Source of the DNA: MFD04716-140 sp963703125
GTDB lineage: Bacteria; Bacteroidota; Bacteroidia; Flavobacteriales; Flavobacteriaceae
DNA: 64,000 nt
Reading direction: 5' to 3'
Assembly (NCBI GenBank): GCA_963703125.1
Contig: OY969790.1
Span: 1 to 64,000, forward strand
In this document: positions 28,437 through 37,037 of the stretch, piece by piece
Numbering within the stretch: position 1 is the stretch's first letter
Layout: every line of letters starts with the position of its first letter
Position numbers and translations under genes: made by a program
Notes under the pieces: generated by a model
The model's database searches: none
Told to the model about the DNA's origin: nothing
The model's input: only the letters and a program-made list of their open reading frames with translations

Positions 28437-29066
28437 ATGAAAGTTCTAAGATTACTCTTTATTGTAATATCCCTATTGACCTATAACCTACAATTTGCAC
28501 AAGAAGAGGGAAACGAGGGAGACGATGACAAACTCTCATTGGATGAAGGTCCGATAAGCAGTCAATTTGATTTTATTGCCAAAAAATCGGGAAATTATCG
28601 TGCCGATGGGGTTAGATATGAAGTCGTAAAAGAAAGCAACCTATACAAATTACGTAGTAATGTATTGGATACCATGAATGCGGTAAACAAGAAAACTACG
28701 GAGTTAAAGTCCACAATTGCTGAGCATGAAACGACCATAAGCTCACTTAATAAAAAACTTGGTGAGACTACGAATACCCTAGCAAGCGTAACGGAAGAAA
28801 AGGATAGTATGTCATTTTTGGGCATACTCGTCTCAAAAATTACATATAATACCATACTATGGTCTATTATAGCTGGGCTGTTAGGATTGACTTTATTTTT
28901 TATGTACAAATTCCGGCGTAGCAATACGCTTACCCAAGAGGCAAAAACAGCCTTGTCCGAAGTTGAAGTGGAATATGAAGATCATAGGAGAAGGGCTCTT
29001 GAAAGGGAACAAAAAATAAGTAGGCAACTTCAAGATGAAATAAACAAGAGTAGGAAGCAAAAATAA
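28437..29066 (+). CDS. Membrane protein with coiled coil, function unknown
   Basis: A 209-residue protein with a signal peptide (LLFIVISLLTYNLQFAQ), an acidic linker, a DGVRYEVVKESNLYKLRS segment, a coiled coil at about residues 80-125, one transmembrane helix (TILWSIIAGLLGLTLFFMY, about residues 139-157) and a charged, probably cytoplasmic, coiled tail. Related flavobacterial proteins are often labelled tRNA (guanine-N1)-methyltransferase, apparently because they lie close to trmD as here; the sequence has no methyltransferase motif, so that name should not be used. Flanked by terminators on both sides, so probably a single-gene unit. Confidence 0.75.
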   Translation: MKVLRLLFIVISLLTYNLQFAQEEGNEGDDDKLSLDEGPISSQFDFIAKKSGNYRADGVRYEVVKESNLYKLRSNVLDTMNAVNKKTTELKSTIAEHETTISSLNKKLGETTNTLASVTEEKDSMSFLGILVSKITYNTILWSIIAGLLGLTLFFMYKFRRSNTLTQEAKTALSEVEVEYEDHRRRALEREQKISRQLQDEINKSRKQK

Positions 29067-29090
29067 AAAGCCCCGTTTGGGGTTTTTTTT
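29066..29090 (+). terminator. Terminator after the coiled-coil membrane protein gene
   Basis: AAAAGCCCC and GGGGTTTTTTTT pair around GTTT, starting at the last base of the stop codon. Confidence 0.85.
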
Positions 29091-29105
29091 TGCAATAGCA
29101 TAGAT

Positions 29106-29564
29106 ATGATCACGATTTTCAAGGCAAATGAAGAGCATCTAGAAATTCTTGTCCCATTATTTGATAAGTACAGGATTTTCTATAAGCAGATTTCCAATCT
29201 TGATTCTGCTAAAAAGTTTCTTAAGGAAAGAATTGCAAATCAAGAATCCGATATTTTTATTGCAGCGGTTAATGACAAAGCAGTCGGATTTACACAATTA
29301 TATAAAACATTCTCCTCTGTCACTATGCAAGCCTCCTACATATTGAATGACCTTTATGTTGAAGAATCATATAGAAAGAATGGAGTTGGAGAAGCTTTAT
29401 TGAGCAAGGCGAAAGAATTTTGTCGCGAACAAGGATTTAAAGGCCTTGCCTTAGAGACCGCCAAGGACAATTCGGCACAGTATCTCTATGAAAAATTGGG
29501 TTGGCAAAAAGATACGTGCGTTTTTCATTATTTTTGGCCTTCCGATTCATGGACTAATAAATAA
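29106..29564 (+). CDS. GNAT-family N-acetyltransferase
   Basis: A 152-residue acetyltransferase: the beta4 strand and acetyl-CoA loop are LNDLYVEESYRKNGVGEALL (RKNGVG), then GLALETAKDNSAQYLYEKLGW. Substrate unknown. It starts 16 bases after a terminator and stops three bases before trmD, so the two may be cotranscribed. Confidence 0.87.
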   Translation: MITIFKANEEHLEILVPLFDKYRIFYKQISNLDSAKKFLKERIANQESDIFIAAVNDKAVGFTQLYKTFSSVTMQASYILNDLYVEESYRKNGVGEALLSKAKEFCREQGFKGLALETAKDNSAQYLYEKLGWQKDTCVFHYFWPSDSWTNK

Positions 29565-29567
29565 ACT

Positions 29568-30242
29568 ATGCGAATTGATATTGTCACGGTTCTGCCTGAA
29601 CTCCTAAAGAGTCCGTTCGAAGCTTCCATTATGAAACGTGCGATTAAGAAAGGGCTAGTGGAAGTCCATTTTCATAACCTTCGCGATTATACAGACAAAA
29701 GTTACAATCAGGTTGATGATTATCAATTTGGAGGCGGTGCAGGAATGGTACTCATGATCGAGCCAATTGATAAATGCATAACATTCCTTAAATCACAAAG
29801 ATTGTACGATGACATTATCTATATGACGCCAGACGGCGAGACTCTTAACCAAAAAATGGCCAATACAATTTCGCTTCAAGAAAATCTAATTATATTGTGC
29901 GGGCATTATAAAGGTGTTGATCAAAGGGTGAGGGATACACTGATTACGCGAGAAATTTCGATTGGAGATTATGTATTGTCTGGTGGGGAGTTAGGCGCGG
30001 CCATATTATGTGATTCAGTAATTAGATTAATTCCTGGAGTGTTAAATGATGAAACATCCGCACTAACGGACAGCTTTCAAGATAATCTTTTAGCTCCACC
30101 CGTTTATACAAGACCCTTTGATTATAAAGGGGTAAAAGTGCCTGAGGTGCTACTCAGTGGGGATTTTGCCAAGATTGAAAGCTGGAGAGAGGAGCAATCG
30201 CATAAACGGACAGAACTTCTTCGTCCAGACCTTTTACGCTAA
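29568..30242 (+). CDS. trmD: tRNA (guanine37-N1)-methyltransferase
   Basis: SPOUT-class methyltransferase that makes m1G37 in tRNAs and prevents +1 frameshifting. At 224 residues it is full length. The N-terminus MRIDIVTVLPELL, the YQFGGGAGMVLMIEPI segment and the knot region LCGHYKGVDQRV and ISIGDYVLSGGELGA are diagnostic; the C-terminal KIESWREEQSHKRTE binds tRNA. In many bacteria trmD is with rpsP-rimM-rplS; here only rplS follows. Confidence 0.96.
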   Translation: MRIDIVTVLPELLKSPFEASIMKRAIKKGLVEVHFHNLRDYTDKSYNQVDDYQFGGGAGMVLMIEPIDKCITFLKSQRLYDDIIYMTPDGETLNQKMANTISLQENLIILCGHYKGVDQRVRDTLITREISIGDYVLSGGELGAAILCDSVIRLIPGVLNDETSALTDSFQDNLLAPPVYTRPFDYKGVKVPEVLLSGDFAKIESWREEQSHKRTELLRPDLLR

Positions 30243-30287
30243 TTCCAGATCCATAATAACTTTAGGTAAAAAATCATTACAATTACC

Positions 30288-30317
30288 TTGCAGATTTTAA
30301 TTTATAACGTATTTTTG
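30288..30317 (+). promoter_or_regulatory. Promoter for rplS
   Basis: TTG at 30288-30290, a 19-base spacer and TATTTTTG at 30310-30317 form a full Bacteroidota -33/-7 promoter, 67 bases before the rplS start. Confidence 0.75.
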
Positions 30318-30384
30318 CGCTCTGTTAAATCAACCTCTGACGAAAATCGTGAATGTTGGTAGCATATAATCATAAACTAATACC

Positions 30385-30735
30385 ATGGAATCATTAATTA
30401 AGTTCGTACAAGACGAGTTTGTTCCAAAAAAGGACTTTCCCAAATTTTCCTCAGGAGATACAATTACGGTATACTACGAAATCAAGGAAGGTGAAAAAAC
30501 ACGTACCCAGTTCTTCAAAGGTGTTGTAATCCAAAGAAGAGGTACAGGGGCAACCGAAACATTTACTATTCGTAAAATGTCAGGTACTGTTGGTGTGGAG
30601 CGAATATTCCCCATTAACATGCCGGCCCTGCAAAAAATAGAAGTAAACAAGCAGGGGAAAGTACGCAGAGCCCGTATATTCTACTTTAGAGGTCTTACAG
30701 GTAAGAAAGCCCGTATAAAAGAGGTTCGGTCGTAA
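30385..30735 (+). CDS. rplS: Ribosomal protein L19
   Basis: A 116-residue protein of the 30S-50S interface. VPKKDFPKFSSGDTITVYYEI, the RTQFFKGVVIQRRGTG segment and ETFTIRKMSGTVGVERIFPI are the L19 signature; the C-terminal RARIFYFRGLTGKKARIKEV is typical. Has its own promoter and a strong terminator. Confidence 0.97.
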   Translation: MESLIKFVQDEFVPKKDFPKFSSGDTITVYYEIKEGEKTRTQFFKGVVIQRRGTGATETFTIRKMSGTVGVERIFPINMPALQKIEVNKQGKVRRARIFYFRGLTGKKARIKEVRS

Positions 30736-30762
30736 TTCTTTGGGAGTTGCACCAGATAAGTA

Positions 30763-30795
30763 ATCCCGCTCTGACATTCTCAGAGCGGGATTTTT
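30763..30795 (+). terminator. Strong terminator after rplS
   Basis: ATCCCGCTCTGA and TCAGAGCGGGAT form a perfect 12-base stem around CATTC, followed by TTTTT. Confidence 0.92.
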
Positions 30796-31028
30796 CATTA
30801 TAAACAATTGTTAATGACCATAGTTCATAATCTGTTGATTACTAATTTGTTCTAAAGTTTTGATTTTGAATAAAATAATAGTACATTTAAGAATGATTTA
30901 AAGGAAATATCGGACTGATATAATTTTAAATCATTATAGAGTTTACGTTCTTTATATTATTGTTTAGTCAACAAAAGATTAAAATGCTGTTTCTGCAGCG
31001 GTTGATTTTTTGAAATGACGAGTTTGGA

Positions 31029-31052
31029 TGCAAGGGGCTGTCGCCTCATGCA
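31029..31052 (+). ncRNA. Hairpin, possible part of a small RNA
   Basis: TGCAAGGGGC (31029-31038) pairs with GCCTCATGCA (31043-31052) around a TGTC loop, with one A-A mismatch and one G-U pair. It is distinctly GC-richer than its surroundings, and a terminator lies 215 bases further on. I do not recognise an RNA family. Confidence 0.3.
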
Positions 31053-31266
31053 AAATCTAAATGGGTATCTTTTGAATGTACTTATGGAACTTTGGTGAAG
31101 TTTGAACATAGGGAGATTACTAAGACGATGAGAAGAAATGCAAAGTAGTTGCTTGGTTTCATAATTAAGAACGAAAGTGTTTCAAACGTTGAAATAACAG
31201 AGCATAAGCAATCAATGGTTGCCGTTTTGTTGAAAAACAGAACAAAAAAATTGTGAGTTATTTCTA

Positions 31267-31306
31267 AAAAGCCATATCAATGTATTCGTACAATGATATG
31301 GCTTTT
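31267..31306 (+). terminator. Terminator of an unidentified transcript upstream of icd
   Basis: AAAAGCCATATCA at 31267-31279 and TGATATGGCTTTT at 31294-31306 are perfect inverted copies (13 bases) with a 14-base loop and flanking T. No gene lies immediately upstream on either strand within 300 bases. Confidence 0.8.
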
Positions 31307-31458
31307 GTTATTTATACCTAGTTCCTATGCCGTCTAAAGGAATATGGGCTATTTTTATAGATTGGGATTGTACACCATCCATTTTTGGTCTTTACAATAA
31401 ATCACAAAAACGCTATATTATGGCAATGTAACCCGTCATGTACACGTGCATAAAGTTG

Positions 31459-31466
31459 TATATTTG
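31459..31466 (+). promoter_or_regulatory. Bacteroidota -7 box for icd
   Basis: TATATTTG matches TAnnTTTG, 29 bases before the icd start. No clear -33 element. Confidence 0.5.
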
Positions 31467-31495
31467 CTCCGCTTTAATTTAACTAGAATAAATAG

Positions 31496-33715
31496 ATGCC
31501 AAAAATTTTTTACACCAAAACAGACGAAGCACCAGCTTTGGCAACCCAATCCTTTCTTCCAATTGTTCAAGCTTTCACCAAAACGTCGGGTATCATTATA
31601 GAGACCAAGGACATTTCATTATCTGCAAGGATCATTGCAACTTTCCCTGAATTCCTGCATGAGGACCAACGTATTGAAAATGATTTGGAGCTATTGGGCA
31701 AAATGGCCATGGATCCCAGTGCCAATATTATAAAACTACCCAATATAAGTGCCTCTGTACCACAACTTAAAGATGCAATTATAGAATTACAAGGTAAAGG
31801 ATATGCAATTCCGGATTATCCGGATGAAACTAAAACCGAAGTGGATAAAGATACCAAATCCAGATACGATAAGATAAAAGGGAGTGCCGTAAATCCTGTG
31901 CTTAGGGAAGGCAATTCTGACCGCAGGGCTCCTAGGGCCGTAAAGAATTATGCAAAAAAGAATCCGCATTCAATGGGTGCATGGAGCTCAGATTCAAAGA
32001 CCCATGTGGCAACAATGGATCATGGGGATTTTAAATCGAACGAGAAATCGCTCACCGCTAGTGATGCGACGAGCATTCGAATTGAATTGGTAAAAAACGA
32101 CGGTTCAAGCAAAGTTCTGAAAGAAAAGATTTCCCTTCTAAAAGGTGAAATTATCGATGCCACCATCATGAGCAAAAAGGCACTCATTTCATTTTTCAAA
32201 AAACAGGTTGATGATGCCAAAGAAAAAAATGTGTTGTTATCGCTTCATATGAAAGCGACCATGATGAAGGTATCCGACCCTATTATTTTTGGCCACGCCA
32301 TTCATGTTTTCTTTTCAGATGTTTTTGAGAAGTATGCCGAAGTATTTGATGAAATTGGGGTCAATGCGAACGATGGCCTAGAAACACTTTTTAGTAAATT
32401 AAAATCGTTGCCTCCTGTCAAGAAATCAGAAATAGAGGCCGACATTCGCAAAGCCATTGAGAACGGTCCTACATTGGCCATGGTAAACTCCGAGAAGGGA
32501 GTAACCAATTTGCATGTTCCGAGTGATATTATCATTGATGCCTCAATGCCCGCGATGATCCGTAATTCTGGTAAAATGTGGAATTCGCAAGGAAAATTAC
32601 AAGACACCAAGGCAATAATTCCAGATAGTAGCTATGCTGGCATTTATTCCGCTACAATAGATTTTTGTAAAAAACACGGTGCATTTGATCCCAGTACCAT
32701 GGGAACCGTTCCCAACGTTGGACTTATGGCCCAAAAGGCGGAAGAATATGGTTCACATGACAAAACTTTTGAGATTGATTCCGATGGGATTGTAAAAGTT
32801 ATAGATATAAATACGGGCAAAACACTTATTGAGCATTCCGTTGAGAAAGGAGATATTTGGAGAATGTGCCAAACCAAGGATGCCCCTATTCAGGATTGGG
32901 TAAAACTGGCAGTTTCCCGTGCAGAGGCCACCGGTATTCCAACTATTTTTTGGTTAGATCCCACCAGGGCCCATGATAGAGAATTGATTCAGAAAGTAAA
33001 TTTATATCTTAGAGAATATGATGTCTCAAAATTGGACATTGAGATTTTATCACCCATTGAAGCGACCGAGTTTACCCTAAAACGTATCAAAGAAGGAAAA
33101 GACACCATTTCAGTATCGGGCAATGTACTAAGGGATTATTTAACGGACCTGTTTCCTATTCTTGAAGTGGGTACCAGTGCTAAAATGTTGTCCATTGTGC
33201 CCCTTATGAATGGTGGAGGGCTCTTTGAAACAGGTGCAGGAGGTTCCGCTCCCAAGCACGTGGAACAATTTTTGGAAGAAGGTCATTTAAGATGGGATTC
33301 ATTGGGAGAATTTTTGGCACTTGGGGTTTCGTTGGAATTTTATGGTGAAAAAAACAATAGCGAGAGAGCCAAAATTCTTGGAGATGCACTTGACAGTGCT
33401 ACTGAGAAGTTTTTGGACAATGACAGATCACCTTCCCGTAATGTTAAGGAATTGGATACTCGAGGAAGCCATTTTTACTTGGCCCTTTATTGGGCACAGG
33501 CATTGGCAAAACAGGACAAAGATGACGAACTAAAAACTATATTCAGCCAAACGGCCAAAGAAATGGAAGAAAAAGAATCGCTAATTCTTGATGAATTGCG
33601 TGATGCACAGGGAACCTCACAAAACATTGGTGGTTATTATAAACCAGACAATGACCTCGTATCCGAAGCAATGCGACCTAGCAAAACATTGAACAAAATA
33701 CTCGCACAAATTTAA
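31496..33715 (+). CDS. icd: NADP-dependent isocitrate dehydrogenase, monomeric type
   Basis: Oxidises isocitrate to 2-oxoglutarate with NADP in the TCA cycle. This is the large monomeric form (IDH-II), 739 residues, unrelated in length to the 415-residue dimer. Family segments: KIFYTKTDEAPALATQSFLP at the N-terminus, LREGNSDRRAPRAVKNYAKK, MKATMMKVSDPIIFGHAIHV, SYAGIYSATIDFCKKHG and VPLMNGGGLFETGAGGSAPK, the last near the isocitrate and metal site. Single gene with its own promoter and terminator. Confidence 0.96.
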   Translation: MPKIFYTKTDEAPALATQSFLPIVQAFTKTSGIIIETKDISLSARIIATFPEFLHEDQRIENDLELLGKMAMDPSANIIKLPNISASVPQLKDAIIELQGKGYAIPDYPDETKTEVDKDTKSRYDKIKGSAVNPVLREGNSDRRAPRAVKNYAKKNPHSMGAWSSDSKTHVATMDHGDFKSNEKSLTASDATSIRIELVKNDGSSKVLKEKISLLKGEIIDATIMSKKALISFFKKQVDDAKEKNVLLSLHMKATMMKVSDPIIFGHAIHVFFSDVFEKYAEVFDEIGVNANDGLETLFSKLKSLPPVKKSEIEADIRKAIENGPTLAMVNSEKGVTNLHVPSDIIIDASMPAMIRNSGKMWNSQGKLQDTKAIIPDSSYAGIYSATIDFCKKHGAFDPSTMGTVPNVGLMAQKAEEYGSHDKTFEIDSDGIVKVIDINTGKTLIEHSVEKGDIWRMCQTKDAPIQDWVKLAVSRAEATGIPTIFWLDPTRAHDRELIQKVNLYLREYDVSKLDIEILSPIEATEFTLKRIKEGKDTISVSGNVLRDYLTDLFPILEVGTSAKMLSIVPLMNGGGLFETGAGGSAPKHVEQFLEEGHLRWDSLGEFLALGVSLEFYGEKNNSERAKILGDALDSATEKFLDNDRSPSRNVKELDTRGSHFYLALYWAQALAKQDKDDELKTIFSQTAKEMEEKESLILDELRDAQGTSQNIGGYYKPDNDLVSEAMRPSKTLNKILAQI

Positions 33716-33740
33716 TAGGTCATATTTCATTATGAAAGGC

Positions 33741-33773
33741 AAGTCCTATGTCACTTCGCATAGGGCTTTTTTT
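33741..33773 (+). terminator. Terminator after icd
   Basis: AAGTCCTATG and CATAGGGCTT pair with one G-U around TCACTTCG and are followed by a T run, 26 bases after the stop. Confidence 0.85.
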
Positions 33774-33844
33774 GTGCCTTAAATTAATGTTAACAATTGT
33801 CCTGAAGGACTTTTTCTATTTATTTTTATCAAAAATTGCCTTCA

Positions 33845-36217
33845 ATGTATCAGAGCACGAAAGTTGCACTTACCCTACTTTTCCTATTTTCACTTTTTTC
33901 ATCGGCCCAAGAAAAATTTACCATTAGCGGCATAATTTCGGAAGCCTCTAGCAATGAAACTTTAATTGGGGTCACCATTGCAGTTCCAGAACTTAGAACC
34001 GGTGTTACAACCAATGAATACGGATTCTATTCATTAACGCTCCCCCAAGGCGAATATAAAATACTAATAAGTTATTTGGGCTTCCAGGATGTTTTGGAAA
34101 ACATAAATCTTTCAGGGGATAAAAAAATCAATTTCCAGTTGTTGGAGGAAGCCGAGCAGCTTGATGAAATTATTGTTACGGAAGATGTTGAAAAAATGGA
34201 CATTCGCAAACCTCAAATGAGTGTGAATACCATGTCTGCCGCCACCATTAAGAAAATACCTGTAATCTTGGGTGAAGCCGATGTAATAAAATCTATCCTA
34301 TTACTACCCGGAGTTACCAATGCGGGGGAAGGCGCGTCCGGTTTTAATGTTCGAGGGGGCGCCGTAGATCAAAACTTGATTCTGCTCGACGAAGCCATTA
34401 TATTCAATTCTTCCCATCTCTTTGGCTTTTTTTCCGTTTTTAATCCAGACGCAATAAAAGATTTAAAACTTTACAAAGGGGGAATCCCCGCCCGCTATGG
34501 GGGTCGTGTCTCTTCTGTTCTTGATATTTTTCAAAAAGAAGGGAACAGCAAGGAATATACGGTTAACGGGGGCATTGGTGCTGTGGCGAGTCGACTGCTC
34601 GTCGAAGGTCCACTGGTAAGGGACAAATCTGCTTTTCTAGTTGGGGGCAGGGCCTCCTATGCACATTTGTTTCTTCCATTGTTCGATATAGACAATACCG
34701 CCTATTTCTATGATTTGAATACGAAGATAAATTTCAATCTCAATCAACGCAATAGTATCTTTTTATCGGGTTATTTTGGTAGGGATGTTTTTGGTATAAG
34801 CGAAAGTTTTGTGAATACCTATGGGAACGCATTAGGGAACTTTCGATGGAACCATCTGTTTTCAGATAAGCTGTTCTCAAACCTTTCCTTAATCTATTCG
34901 GATTACTATTATGGTTTGAAACTGGATTTCGTAGGCTTCAACTGGAACTCGGGCATTCAGAATTTCAATCTTAAATATGACCTAAAACATTATTTAAGTG
35001 ACAAACTTCAAATCAATTATGGAATAAACAATATATACTATCATTTCAACCCGGGAAAAATAGAACCTAGCAATGCCAATTCTGGTATTCTTGAGGAACA
35101 ATTGATACAAAAGTATGCCAATGAGTTTGCCGCTTACATTGATATAGAACATGATATTACACAAAAACTTAGTCTGGGATATGGCCTGCGGTACAGTAAT
35201 TTTGTTCGTTTGGGTCAAGATGAATTAAATGTATATCAAAATAACAATCCGGTCTTCTTTGATCCAACTCTGCAAATTTATCAGGAGGGTAAGCCCATAG
35301 AAACAATTGACCCTGGTAAGGGCAGTTTATCAACCTTCAATAATTTAGAACCCAGGGCATCAATGGCGTATACATTTAATGACAATAACTCAATAAAGGC
35401 AAGCTATACAAGACTGGCACAATACCTCCATCTCCTGTCGAATACCAGTTCTCCCACCCCGCTGGATGTTTGGACACCCAGTGGGCCATTTGTGAAACCT
35501 CAATTACTGGATCAGTATGCTTTTGGGTATTTCAAAAATCTCAAAAATGGTGCCTACTCCGTTGAATCTGAAGTCTTCTACAAGGAAATTCAAAACAGAA
35601 TAGATTACATAGATGGTGCTAATTTAATTGCCAATGAAGCTATAGAACAAGTAATCCTTAACGGGGAAGCCAAGGCATACGGTCTTGAACTGCTGATACG
35701 CAAAAATAAAGGTGTCTTTCAAGGTTGGTTGGCATATACCCTTTCCAGATCCGAACAAAGAACACCTGGCAGAACGGCTATAGAAACCGGTATCAATAAT
35801 GGGGAGTGGTATAATACGCCGTATGATAAAACCCATGATATTTCCTTTTATGGTGGCTATGACCTGAACCAGAAATGGAACTTCAACGCAAATTTTGTTT
35901 TTCAAACGGGACAGCCTACCAACTATCCCATCGGGCAATTTGAGTTTCAGGATTTAAGTATTCCCTATTATGGGTCAAGGAACAATGAGCGATTACCTGC
36001 CTATCACAGAATGGATATTTCAGCAACGATGACCCCTCGAAAAAATAAGAACAGAAAATGGCAGGCCGAATGGGTTTTTAGCCTTTACAATGTTTACAAT
36101 CGAAGGAATGCCGCATCCATTACTTTTAGCCGCAATCAAGATACCGGTGTGAACGAAGCAGTGCGTACGTCCATTTTTGGATTCGTGCCTGCGGTAACCT
36201 ATAATTTCAAGTTTTAA
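33845..36217 (+). CDS. TonB-dependent outer-membrane receptor with carboxypeptidase-like N-terminal domain
   Basis: A 790-residue beta-barrel receptor. A signal peptide (VALTLLFLFSLFSSAQ) is followed by a CarboxypepD_reg-like domain (FTISGIISEASSNETLIGVT through ISYLGFQDVLENI), the plug domain (RGGAVDQNLILLDEAIIFNS, YKGGIPARYGGRVSSVLDI) and the barrel, ending in an aromatic C-terminus (VTYNFKF) as usual for outer-membrane proteins. The ATG at 33845 is used rather than an upstream TTG because the signal peptide begins there. It is followed after three bases by a DUF4249 lipoprotein gene, the pairing seen in many Flavobacteriaceae. Not a SusC: it is shorter and the partner is not SusD. Ligand unknown. 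Confidence 0.9.
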   Translation: MYQSTKVALTLLFLFSLFSSAQEKFTISGIISEASSNETLIGVTIAVPELRTGVTTNEYGFYSLTLPQGEYKILISYLGFQDVLENINLSGDKKINFQLLEEAEQLDEIIVTEDVEKMDIRKPQMSVNTMSAATIKKIPVILGEADVIKSILLLPGVTNAGEGASGFNVRGGAVDQNLILLDEAIIFNSSHLFGFFSVFNPDAIKDLKLYKGGIPARYGGRVSSVLDIFQKEGNSKEYTVNGGIGAVASRLLVEGPLVRDKSAFLVGGRASYAHLFLPLFDIDNTAYFYDLNTKINFNLNQRNSIFLSGYFGRDVFGISESFVNTYGNALGNFRWNHLFSDKLFSNLSLIYSDYYYGLKLDFVGFNWNSGIQNFNLKYDLKHYLSDKLQINYGINNIYYHFNPGKIEPSNANSGILEEQLIQKYANEFAAYIDIEHDITQKLSLGYGLRYSNFVRLGQDELNVYQNNNPVFFDPTLQIYQEGKPIETIDPGKGSLSTFNNLEPRASMAYTFNDNNSIKASYTRLAQYLHLLSNTSSPTPLDVWTPSGPFVKPQLLDQYAFGYFKNLKNGAYSVESEVFYKEIQNRIDYIDGANLIANEAIEQVILNGEAKAYGLELLIRKNKGVFQGWLAYTLSRSEQRTPGRTAIETGINNGEWYNTPYDKTHDISFYGGYDLNQKWNFNANFVFQTGQPTNYPIGQFEFQDLSIPYYGSRNNERLPAYHRMDISATMTPRKNKNRKWQAEWVFSLYNVYNRRNAASITFSRNQDTGVNEAVRTSIFGFVPAVTYNFKF

Positions 36218-36220
36218 GAG

Positions 36221-37036
36221 ATGAGAAAAATAACGTCTTCAATAGTTTTCTTTATCCTTTTATATGCATGCCAAGATGTAATAGAAGTTGAAGTGCCCAT
36301 AGATGAACCACGTTTGGTTATTGATGCCCTCATTCGCATTGATGATATTGCCCAACCAACAGCCTTTGTTCAAATTAAAGCGAGCATCACTAGTTCTTTT
36401 TTTTCTGAAACCCAACCAACGGCACTAACCAGTATAGTGCTGACAAATACCCAATCAGGTGACAATGAGACACTTACTTCCTCTCAGGAGTTTGGTCTTT
36501 ATACAAAAGAAGTCCCAATGCAACTATTAACCGAAGGTGATTTGGAACTTAGCATTCTCTACAACGGTCAGAATTATTTGGCCAAAACAAAATTCGTTCC
36601 CAGCGTACCCATTGATAATCTTGAACAAGGAAACGGTACTTTGTTTACAGGAACCGAAACCGAAGTGATATTAACTTTTAGGGATGCGCCAGATCGGACA
36701 GATTTTTATTTATTCGATTTTGATTTTAGTCAATATCTTGTATCTGAGGATACTTTTTATCCGGGACAGTCTTTTCAATTTTCTTATTTCTATGATCAAG
36801 ATCTATTACCTGGTCGTGAAGTCACCATTAGCATACTTGGTGTAGATGAACCCTTTTATAACTATATGAATCAATTAATACTTCAGAGCGGCGGTGACCA
36901 GGGGCCATTTCAAACACCTGCGGCAACTGTAAAGGGAAATATTATCAATACCTCCGACTCAACTAATTTTGCTTTGGGTTATTTTGCTGTCTGTCAATCT
37001 TTTACAGATTCTCTAATGATTGAAGAAAGAAATTAA
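36221..37036 (+). CDS. DUF4249 family outer-membrane lipoprotein
   Basis: A 271-residue lipoprotein with lipobox LLYACQDV (acylated cysteine about residue 17). The mature start EVEVPIDEPRLVIDALIRID and the following beta-rich domain are typical of DUF4249. Located three bases after the TonB-dependent receptor, with which it presumably forms an outer-membrane uptake pair, the lipoprotein acting as surface-exposed partner; this is inference from the conserved pairing. It ends two bases before the convergent glycerate kinase gene. Confidence 0.87.
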   Translation: MRKITSSIVFFILLYACQDVIEVEVPIDEPRLVIDALIRIDDIAQPTAFVQIKASITSSFFSETQPTALTSIVLTNTQSGDNETLTSSQEFGLYTKEVPMQLLTEGDLELSILYNGQNYLAKTKFVPSVPIDNLEQGNGTLFTGTETEVILTFRDAPDRTDFYLFDFDFSQYLVSEDTFYPGQSFQFSYFYDQDLLPGREVTISILGVDEPFYNYMNQLILQSGGDQGPFQTPAATVKGNIINTSDSTNFALGYFAVCQSFTDSLMIEERN

Positions 37037-37037
37037 A

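Larger units (their letters stand above)
30800..31495. other. Long non-coding stretch with two hairpins
   Basis: About 700 bases between the rplS terminator and icd with no supported protein gene. It holds an imperfect GC-rich hairpin at 31029-31052, a perfect terminator-like hairpin at 31267-31306, and the icd promoter region at the right end. A transcript ending at the terminator would have no recognisable coding sequence, so a small RNA or the remains of a decayed gene are both possible. Confidence 0.5.

Noticed and set aside
31014..31130. Small open frames in the icd upstream region
   Set aside because: A 27-codon frame from an ATG and a roughly 38-codon frame without a start have no ribosome-binding site or recognisable similarity.
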